Below are positions 57,936 to 64,000 of a DNA stretch of 64,000 bases, piece by piece. The position numbers and the translations under genes were made by a program. Under the pieces are notes generated by a model that saw only the letters and a program-made list of their open reading frames with translations, ran no database searches and was not told the origin of the DNA. Source of the stretch: Billgrantia zhangzhouensis (lineage in GTDB: Bacteria > Pseudomonadota > Gammaproteobacteria > Pseudomonadales > Halomonadaceae); NCBI RefSeq assembly GCF_021404465.1, contig NZ_JABFTT010000003.1, positions 62,001 to 126,000 on the forward strand. The letters run 5' to 3'. Each line of letters opens with the position of its first letter. Within the stretch, counting starts at the first letter, position 1.

Positions 57936-58673
57936 TCAGTTCATGGCCCACTGGGCCGGCTCGTGATCGCAGCTGAGAAAGGCGGAGGTTGCCAGCCACT
58001 CGGGGTCGGGGTAATAGACGAACAGGTAGTGATCTTCCTTGATGCTGTCGATCAGCGGATAGGTCACTTCCTGGCGTACCGCAGGGCAGCCGTGGCTGCG
58101 GCCCAGCCGGCCGGTCTGGCGAATGAAGGCTTCGCTGACGTAGTCGGCGCCATGGATGACGATAGCGCGCTGGTAGGCCAGGTCGTTGACACCCGATTCC
58201 AGCCCTTCCAGGCGCAGCGAGTAACCGTTGCGGCCGTAGTAGCTGTTCATGGTGCGAAACAATCCCAAGCTCGACTGGTAGCTCTCGGGGGTGTTGGAGA
58301 AGATCGTAGCCTCGGCGTCGCCCGAGCCACGGCCATGGGAAACCAGCTCCTCGAACAGCAGTTGCTCTTGTGCCAGGTCGAAGACCCACAGGCGCGGCTC
58401 GGTGGAGGGGAGTGAGTAGTCGATGACGGCCAGCCGCTCGGCACCGGGTTCGGCACAGGCCAGCGCGCTGGCGGCCAGTTGCAGGACCTGCGGGTCGGCG
58501 CGGGGGGCGAGGCGTGTCAGGGTCTGGCCCAGCGGGTGAGTGGCTGCGGGAAAGAGCTTGGCCTGGGCCAGGAAGTCGCCGGCCTGGGCGGTGGCGGGAA
58601 GGGTGGTGGGCAGGGTAGCCAACAGGGAAACGGCCATCGGGAGCGAAAGTCGCAGGGACGGTAGAAAGCGCAT
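57936..58673 (-). CDS. Murein L,D-transpeptidase catalytic-domain protein (YkuD_2-like)
   Basis: The product is 245 residues from the ATG at 58673, with an N-terminal signal sequence ('LRLSLPMAVSLLATLPTTLPATAQA'). The catalytic region has 'RAIVIHGADYVSEAF' and 'LGRSHGCPAVRQEV' with the SHGC nucleophile Cys. Such proteins cross-link peptidoglycan or attach proteins in the periplasm. The longer upstream frame extends into non-coding sequence and is not used. It is divergent from the YcbB-like gene. Confidence 0.82.
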   Translation of the reverse strand: MRFLPSLRLSLPMAVSLLATLPTTLPATAQAGDFLAQAKLFPAATHPLGQTLTRLAPRADPQVLQLAASALACAEPGAERLAVIDYSLPSTEPRLWVFDLAQEQLLFEELVSHGRGSGDAEATIFSNTPESYQSSLGLFRTMNSYYGRNGYSLRLEGLESGVNDLAYQRAIVIHGADYVSEAFIRQTGRLGRSHGCPAVRQEVTYPLIDSIKEDHYLFVYYPDPEWLATSAFLSCDHEPAQWAMN

Positions 58674-58837
58674 GACATGCCTATGACGTAAGTACCGCAG
58701 GCGGTGGGCGCCGCGCGCGGCAGGTAAGCGTAAACGAGATGAACGGACCCGGCTGGCTTGCAGTCGTGTGCCAGGCACTATTATGAAGAGAGAGGTCAGG
58801 AAGGCCAGACCGGCTATCAACGGAGCAGGAGCGAAAG

Positions 58838-60466
58838 ATGCGGTGTATTGCACGGACGGGAATGCTGATGATGCTGCTTGGCTTGGCGCCGATGGCCTGG
58901 TCGGAGCTGCAGGGCGAGGCAAGGCCGGAGGGGGAGTCTGGTGTGGCACAGGCGTTGATGCGCCAGGTGGCTACCGAGGAGCCGCGCCTGCAGGGCTTCT
59001 ATGCCCAGCGCGACTACCGCCCAGCATGGCAGGATGCCGACACCGTGGCGGCATTCACCTCGGCGCTGCATGGCCTCGAGAGCGATGGGCTCCATCCACA
59101 GGACTATCGCCCGGATGAGCTGAGATCCCGGTACCGTGCGATCCAGGAGGATGGCGCCAGTGTGGCGGCGCAGGCGCAATACGATCTATTCGCCACCCGG
59201 ATGCTGTTCACGGCGCTGACCCACCTGCAGCGGGGCAAGGTGGATCCCGAGGCGCTCGAAACCCATTGGGAAGTGCCGGTAGCGGAACCCGACTTCTCTC
59301 TCGGTGCGGTGTCCCGCGCAGTGGATCAACAGCGATTCGAAGCGCTGTTCGATGAGGTGAGGCCGGATTTCGTCCCCTACGAGCGGCTGCGCTCGGGGCT
59401 GGCACGCTATCGTCATCTCGAGCGGCTCGGCGGCTGGCTGCGCTTGCCGGCGCGCGAGCAGGCGCTGCGTCCGGGCGATGTCGATGATGATGTTGCGCTG
59501 TTACGCGAGCGCTTGTCGGCGATAGGCGAACTCGAGCTGATGGCTGTCAATACCGACGCCTTTCCTGACGCTGAAGTCGAGGCTCCCGATGCGCGTCGCT
59601 ACGATGCCGGACTCGAGGCTGCGGTGAAGCGCTTTCAGCGCCGGCACTTGCTGGAGCCGGATGGTATTGTCGGGCGTCAGACCCTGGAGGCACTCAACGT
59701 CCCGGTTGAGCGGCGCATCGATCAGATCCGCCTCAACATGGAGCGCGCCCGCTGGCTGTTGCACGGGCTGCCGGACGCCTTCGTGCTGGTCGATATCGCT
59801 GGCTACCGGCTCAGTTATTTCCGGCCCGATGGCGAAGTCTGGCGCTCACGTATCGTGGTGGGCCGACCCTATCGGCGTACACCCTCGTTGCGCTCCGACA
59901 TCACCCACATGACCGTCAACCCCACCTGGACGATTCCGCCCACCATCCTGCGCCAGGACGTGCTGCCCGCTGTGCGCCGTGACCTTGGCTATTTGTGGCG
60001 GGAGCGAATTCAGGTACTGAGCCCTTCCGGACAGCCCCTCGACCCCTGGCGGGTCGATTGGGACAATCCCGGCAACATCGTACTGCGGCAGGCTCCCGGA
60101 GCGCAGAATGCCTTGGGACAGCTCGCCATTCGTTTTCCCAACGACCACATGGTCTATCTCCACGACACCCCGGCTCAGGGGCTTTTCTCCCGCGAACAGC
60201 GGGCCTTCAGCTCCGGCTGCATCCGCGTCGAGAACATTCGTGAGTTGGCTCAATTGCTGTTCGAGGACACTCGCAGCGAGCATGACATCGAGGCACGCAT
60301 CGATAGCGGTGAAACGCGCAACGTCTCGCTTGCCAACCGAATGCCGGTCATCATCCATTACTGGACGGTAAACCCGGACGATGACGGCGAGTTCTCGTTC
60401 CGCCCCGACATCTACGAACGTGACGACGCCCTGCTGCGGGAACTGGATCGCCCACTGGTGTTGTGA
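58838..60466 (+). CDS. L,D-transpeptidase (YcbB/LdtD-like)
   Basis: This 542-residue periplasmic enzyme has a signal peptide ('MLMMLLGLAPMAWS'), an N-terminal scaffold, a peptidoglycan-binding segment ('LEAAVKRFQRRHLLEPDGIVGRQTLEALNV') and a YkuD domain with 'MTVNPTWTIPPTIL', 'YLHDTPAQGLFSREQRAFSSGCIRVENI'. The SSGCIR motif holds the catalytic Cys. It forms 3-3 cross-links, which can bypass beta-lactam-sensitive enzymes. Confidence 0.92.
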   Translation: MRCIARTGMLMMLLGLAPMAWSELQGEARPEGESGVAQALMRQVATEEPRLQGFYAQRDYRPAWQDADTVAAFTSALHGLESDGLHPQDYRPDELRSRYRAIQEDGASVAAQAQYDLFATRMLFTALTHLQRGKVDPEALETHWEVPVAEPDFSLGAVSRAVDQQRFEALFDEVRPDFVPYERLRSGLARYRHLERLGGWLRLPAREQALRPGDVDDDVALLRERLSAIGELELMAVNTDAFPDAEVEAPDARRYDAGLEAAVKRFQRRHLLEPDGIVGRQTLEALNVPVERRIDQIRLNMERARWLLHGLPDAFVLVDIAGYRLSYFRPDGEVWRSRIVVGRPYRRTPSLRSDITHMTVNPTWTIPPTILRQDVLPAVRRDLGYLWRERIQVLSPSGQPLDPWRVDWDNPGNIVLRQAPGAQNALGQLAIRFPNDHMVYLHDTPAQGLFSREQRAFSSGCIRVENIRELAQLLFEDTRSEHDIEARIDSGETRNVSLANRMPVIIHYWTVNPDDDGEFSFRPDIYERDDALLRELDRPLVL

Positions 60467-60487
60467 GCCAACGGGCGGGGGAAGAAA

Positions 60488-60514
60488 GCCCCGGCCACTT
60501 CCTGTGGCCGGGGC
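60488..60514. terminator. Hairpin between convergent genes
   Basis: GCCCCGGCCAC and GTGGCCGGGGC form an 11-bp stem with a TTCCT loop between the YcbB-like and DUF1127 genes. There is no clear U-run, so intrinsic termination is likely but weak. Confidence 0.6.
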
Positions 60515-60519
60515 CGTAG

Positions 60520-60783
60520 CTAAGCCAGGCGCGCCCCGCAGCGCGGACAGACTTCGCCGGGACTTTCGCTTACACCGGGAGCGGTGCTGGAAGCCGCAAC
60601 GGCTTCAGTCTTGGGGGCGAAACGTTCCGGGTTGATCGGCACCAGCTTGCCGCGTTCCCAGCGCAGGCCGATGTCCTTGAGCATGCGTGGGTCGCAGTCG
60701 CGGAGCAGGGCATCACGCTGGCGATTGGCGTAGAAGCTGCGTACGGCGCGAAGCAGGCGACGGATAGTGCGTAGTGCTGTCAT
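60520..60783 (-). CDS. DUF1127-domain protein with CxxC C-terminus
   Basis: The product is 87 residues. The N-terminal DUF1127 (YjiS-like) region, 'RQRDALLRDCDPRMLKDIGLRW', is a short Arg-rich helical motif linked in other bacteria to RNA or phosphate-related regulation. The C-terminus ends in 'VCPRCGARLA', a lone CxxC pair that could be half a zinc site. The ATG at 60783 follows 'AAGGAGACC'. Confidence 0.8.
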   Translation of the reverse strand: MTALRTIRRLLRAVRSFYANRQRDALLRDCDPRMLKDIGLRWERGKLVPINPERFAPKTEAVAASSTAPGVSESPGEVCPRCGARLA

Positions 60784-61139
60784 GGTCTCGGTCTCCTTGA
60801 GTGGAGGCCGGGAACTTGTGCGCGACAGGCGGGAAAAGTGCTATCCAGGCTTGGCCGCGACAAGTGCCGCGGCCAGCGTCCTTCAAATGTCGTCGTTTCG
60901 ACGGCCGGCCCACGGCAACAGCAAACGGGTACGCATCGCGTTAATGAATACGCGATGTTGCCGATTTGCCTGATTGCCTAGAAGTAGCCAGCGCATGAGG
61001 AACGCGTCTCGATTGAGGGATTGGGATTGTGCCGCATCGACGATGCGACTCTTTTCTTATAGACAAACGCTCAACAAGCGTCAACGGATGAATGGCGCTA
61101 GCGCGAGAAACTGCGCATGAGGCGGCTTTCGTACAGAAC
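60784..61139. other. Intergenic region upstream of the DUF1127 gene
   Basis: No gene or RNA is recognisable in these 356 bp. They should contain the DUF1127 promoter, and a short AT-rich stretch near 61055-61080 stands out, but no firm promoter elements can be assigned. Confidence 0.45.
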
Positions 61140-61340
61140 CTATCGATAGCCCTCGGCCTGCAGCCGAAACAATCTCGCATAGCGGCCGTTCTGGGCCATC
61201 AGGCTGTCGTGGTCACCGCGCTCGATGACTTCGCCGTCGTCGATCACGAGGATCTGGTCGGCGGCGTATCCATGGCCGCGGCGGGTTCGTCCAGCACCAG
61301 CAGGAGTGCCCGACGGCTGTAGCGAAAGACGCCGAAGAAG
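61140..61340 (-). pseudogene. ABC-exporter nucleotide-binding domain relic
   Basis: On the minus strand a Walker B-like 'LLLVLDEPAAAMD' is followed, after loss of about 30 residues and a frame change, by 'AADQILVIDDGEVIERGDHDSLMAQNGRYARLFRLQAEGYR', the classic C-terminus of MsbA-type ABC exporters. The rest of the gene is missing, so it is a non-functional remnant. Confidence 0.75.
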
Positions 61341-61423
61341 GCAGTCAGGCGATTGCTGTTGGCTGGCGGGGAGGGGCAAGGACGAGACGGCGCATGGACT
61401 GGGTGAATAGCTCCGTTCGAGAA

Positions 61424-61453
61424 ACGACGCCCTGCTCGGGAGCAGGGCGTCGT
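61424..61453 (-). terminator. Rho-independent terminator of the M23 peptidase gene
   Basis: ACGACGCCCTGCTC pairs perfectly with GAGCAGGGCGTCGT around a two-base loop. On the minus strand TTTCTC follows. It lies 30 bp after the stop of the endopeptidase gene. Confidence 0.85.
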
Positions 61454-61482
61454 GTGCATGCAGCGGTAAGGTCCGAGCTGGC

Positions 61483-63213
61483 TCAGTCGTCGTCGCTTTC
61501 GGCGTCGGCTGAGGTCTGGGCCACCACCGGGCCGGTCTGGCCGGAGCGCAGTGCGGCAAGCAGCGGCTCCGCTTCGCGCTGGAAGGCGACCAGCCGCTCG
61601 CCTTCGAGGCTCTGGCTTTCCGGCAGCTCGACCTTCATGGCATCGACGGCGTTGTTGTTGACGATCACTTCGTAGTGGAGATGCGGGCCGGTACTGCGGC
61701 CGGTATTGCCCGACAGCGCGATACGCTCACCCATCGAGACGCGATCGCCACGGTTCACCATTGCACGTGAAAGGTGTAGGTAGCGCGTGCGATAGCCGTT
61801 GTCATGGCGTACCACGATATAGCGGCCCGCCACCGGGTGGTTGCCGACCTTCTCGACACGACCGTCGGCCGGGGCGATGACCGGGGTACCGATGGGCATG
61901 GCCCAGTCAGTGCCGCGGTGCGGGCTGACGCGGCCAGTCACCGGATGCACTCGGCGGGGGTTGAAGCCGGAACTCATGCGGTAGCTGCCCTCGAACGGGT
62001 AGCGGCTGAAGGCGGGATCGAGGCTCTGGCCGTCCGGCGTGTAGAAGTTGTTGTCGGCACTGTTGCGCACCAGCGTGAGGTCCATGCGGGCGCCCTGGTA
62101 CTGGATGGCCAGCACGCGGGAGTCGAAGCTCGCCCCGTCGATGATGTCGGACTCGATCAGCACCTGAAACTCATCGCCGCGACGGGTGTCGCGGCGAAAA
62201 TCGAGTTTTTTCTCCAGCAGGCGCGAGACCTGGGCGACCTCGGTGCTGGAGAGACCGGTCGCCTGGGCGGAACGAGCGAAGCTGCCGCTTACGCTACCGG
62301 CGAACAGCCGCTGGGTGGCTTCGCCGGCACGCTCGATGGTGGCGACGTCGAAACTGTCCTCGTCGCGCTCGAGCATGAAGCCCTCGCGTGCATTCTTCAT
62401 GATGCGCAGGGCCAGCAGACGTTCCTGCTCGTCGAGCTGATACTCGAAGGTATTACCGACCCGCCAATGGGTCAGTAGACGCTTGTCGGGCATGCTGTCG
62501 AGCAGGCGCATGGCCTCGCTGTAGCCCAGGCCGAGTTCGTTCTGGGCAAGCACGGCGAAGGTGTCGCCCTGCTGCACGGTATAGGTGCGCCATTCCGGCA
62601 CGTAGGGTTCGGCGGCGGCAATCTCGTGATCGAAGTGGATCGGGCTGTCTTCGAACAGCGCCAGCTCTTCGTCCGGGAAATCCTCGTAGGACGTCGCGTT
62701 GGCGGCCAGCGCTTCGTCGTCGGTATACGTGTCTTCGAGCATGCCGCTGGCCAGGGTGCCGATCACCAGGGCCATATGCAGTGCCCCCGAATCCAGTTCC
62801 GTTGCCAGTACGATGTTGCTGTCGTCCAACCCGGTAGCGGTATCGAACTCGGCAGCGATAGCGGTCGGAGGCTCGGTCGTTTGCTCGGCCTGGGCCATGC
62901 TTACGCCGGAGAGGTCGACGATTTCACTGGGCTTGAGCTGAGAGAGAGGGATGTAGTCGCGGGTGGAGTCGATGGCCTGGGTGGCGATTTCGATGGCATC
63001 GGCGACGGAGTAGCGTTCGCTGTTGAGAGCGGGGAGGCCGGGTTGGGCCTCGGGCGACAGGGGGAAGAGTACGGTTTGGGGAACTTGCCCCTGACGCTGG
63101 GTATTCTCGACGAGGGTAACGATCTTTTGCGTGCCCAGCACGGTCACCATCGTGGCGACGGGTAGCAGTAGCAACTTATGCGTGCGAGGCAGCGAATGGA
63201 GGATTCGCAACAT
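61483..63213 (-). CDS. M23 (LytM) murein endopeptidase with OapA/LysM-like region
   Basis: This 576-residue membrane-anchored protein has an N-terminal anchor ('HKLLLLPVATMVTVLG'), a linker, a LysM/OapA-like region ('WRTYTVQQGDTFAVLAQNELGLGYSEAMRLLDSM') and a C-terminal M23 domain ('VHPVTGRVSPHRGTDWAMPIGTPVIAPADGRVEKVG' and 'GPHLHYEV', with the zinc His/Asp ligands). It cleaves peptidoglycan cross-links in the periplasm for cell growth or separation (MepM/YebA-like). Confidence 0.92.
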   Translation of the reverse strand: MLRILHSLPRTHKLLLLPVATMVTVLGTQKIVTLVENTQRQGQVPQTVLFPLSPEAQPGLPALNSERYSVADAIEIATQAIDSTRDYIPLSQLKPSEIVDLSGVSMAQAEQTTEPPTAIAAEFDTATGLDDSNIVLATELDSGALHMALVIGTLASGMLEDTYTDDEALAANATSYEDFPDEELALFEDSPIHFDHEIAAAEPYVPEWRTYTVQQGDTFAVLAQNELGLGYSEAMRLLDSMPDKRLLTHWRVGNTFEYQLDEQERLLALRIMKNAREGFMLERDEDSFDVATIERAGEATQRLFAGSVSGSFARSAQATGLSSTEVAQVSRLLEKKLDFRRDTRRGDEFQVLIESDIIDGASFDSRVLAIQYQGARMDLTLVRNSADNNFYTPDGQSLDPAFSRYPFEGSYRMSSGFNPRRVHPVTGRVSPHRGTDWAMPIGTPVIAPADGRVEKVGNHPVAGRYIVVRHDNGYRTRYLHLSRAMVNRGDRVSMGERIALSGNTGRSTGPHLHYEVIVNNNAVDAMKVELPESQSLEGERLVAFQREAEPLLAALRSGQTGPVVAQTSADAESDDD

Positions 63214-63444
63214 TTGTATCGGCCATAAAAAAAGATGACAAGAATATAAAAAGGCACGGGAACCTTAACCCATGATATATGGCCTGCCTAGACTGTACGC
63301 ACATACAGCAAGACGAACCCAGAACTTCTCTTCCTTGGTTCTGGGCCGTCGCTATATTGTCGAACACTGTTCAACAATGATGTATTGAACGTGGAAAAGG
63401 GAAATTAGACAACCCCTTTTTTGGTAATGTTCTGTGGCGGGTGA

Positions 63445-63999
63445 TCAGCCGGTAAAAGTGCCGTTGCGATAATCGCGCAGTGCTTGTTCGATCTCGCCCA
63501 TGTGATTCATCACGAAGGGGCCGTAGTGGGCTATCGGCTCGCGATGGGGCGTACCCGCGAGCAGCAGACACTGCGCACCTTCGCGGCTGGATAGGCGTAG
63601 CGTGTCTCCCGAACCCAGCCGGGCCAGTTGGCCGGCCATGACGTCGGCATCATCGACCTGCAGCGTACCCTCGAAGACATAGACGGCTAGCGTCTCGCTG
63701 CCGGCCGCGAGGGTCAGTTCGCCGCCGGCTTCGATTTGCGCATGGGCCACGGCGCCATCTCCCGCCAGGCTCTCCAGTGGGCCCGAAATGCTGTCGCCCG
63801 TCACGGACGACCATATGCCACCGAGGGCGATCAATTCCGCGGTCTCCGCCTTCAGGCGCGGCATTTCGCCGCTGCGCACGTCGCGATAGCGTGGCTCGCT
63901 CATCTTTTCCCGTGCCGGCAGGTTGAGCCATAGCTGAAAGCCGTGCAGGCCCTGGCTGTCGGTCAGCGGCATTTCGGAATGCACGATGCCACGGCCGGT
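63445..63999 (-). CDS. Pirin-family protein, C-terminal part
   Basis: The frame runs off the right window edge. Visible are 'HSEMPLTDSQGLHGFQLWLNLPAREKMSEPRY' (a hallmark of pirins, with metal-ligand His positions) and a second cupin half with 'ETLAVYVFEGTLQV'. Pirins are cupin-fold proteins; some act as quercetinases or regulators. The N-terminal part and start codon are outside the window. Confidence 0.9.
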   Translation of the reverse strand, partial: TGRGIVHSEMPLTDSQGLHGFQLWLNLPAREKMSEPRYRDVRSGEMPRLKAETAELIALGGIWSSVTGDSISGPLESLAGDGAVAHAQIEAGGELTLAAGSETLAVYVFEGTLQVDDADVMAGQLARLGSGDTLRLSSREGAQCLLLAGTPHREPIAHYGPFVMNHMGEIEQALRDYRNGTFTG

Positions 64000-64000
64000 A

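Noticed and set aside
1-64000. tRNA, rRNA or CRISPR loci
   Set aside because: No cloverleaf with CCA-side features, rRNA core sequences or regularly spaced repeats were noticed on either strand by eye; a tRNAscan or CRISPR search was not possible.

Overview
The window reads as a chromosomal segment of a GC-rich gammaproteobacterium, most like a halophilic Halomonas relative. The pointers are Mrp/complex I-like antiporter genes, TRAP transport, assimilatory nitrate genes and several housekeeping families. This is inferred from gene content, not from a marker gene. No rRNA, tRNA or CRISPR array was found.

Layout. 1-8826: an SLC13-type transporter tail, an esterase, a UbiA prenyltransferase and a tightly coupled operon of one fused MbhD/MnhC-like protein plus three NuoL/M/N-like proton-channel proteins. 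8885-17849: PhoH, a ZipA-like paralogue behind a MITE-like repeat, an AAC(3)-I-like acetyltransferase, a second GNAT, a LysE exporter, glyoxalase-fold proteins, Lrp, a nucleoside-gate membrane protein, LrgAB, a sugar O-acetyltransferase and FosA.

18322-33416 is the unusual part: a chromosomal integron. An integron integrase lies on the minus strand and is disabled by an in-frame TAG. An ISL3-family element sits 24 bp upstream of its start. Thirteen attC-like sites follow, delimiting thirteen cassettes on the plus strand. The cargo is strikingly defence-like. It includes a TIR-domain protein, a close homologue of the phage-exclusion protease Lit, a HEPN plus PD-(D/E)xK nuclease-like fusion, a PIN-like protein, a minimal nucleotidyltransferase and a DUF2971 protein. 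Metabolic cassettes are also present: an intact panB, and a frameshifted folK followed by a panB relic. One attC is split exactly at its crossover point by a 167-bp inverted-repeat element with a GTT duplication.

33464-44349: a PhnB-like protein and its terminator end the accessory region. The nitrate/nitrite assimilation block follows: nirD-nirB-FAD oxidoreductase on the minus strand, the nasS-nasT antitermination pair, then nasA and the siroheme methyltransferase on the plus strand. nasA is preceded by an NtrC-like palindrome, a sigma-54-like promoter and an attenuator-like leader; the nirB operon has a similar leader stem. 44377-47635: a Rho-N domain protein, an AI-2E family permease, a possible 20-residue microprotein, a peroxiredoxin and a GFA-domain protein.

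47738-56096: a LysR regulator and a TAXI-TRAP transporter with AtuA-family enzymes. A 3-hydroxybutyrate oligomer hydrolase and a broken AtuA C-terminal relic are wedged in between imperfect direct repeats. 56268-64000: a NarK-type transporter with a perfect FNR/Anr box, two L,D-transpeptidases, a DUF1127 protein, an ABC-exporter relic, an OapA/M23 endopeptidase and a pirin cut by the window edge.

Most of the window is ordinary core genome. The integron, with its frozen integrase and its mixture of phage-defence and coenzyme-pathway cassettes, is where new biology is most likely.
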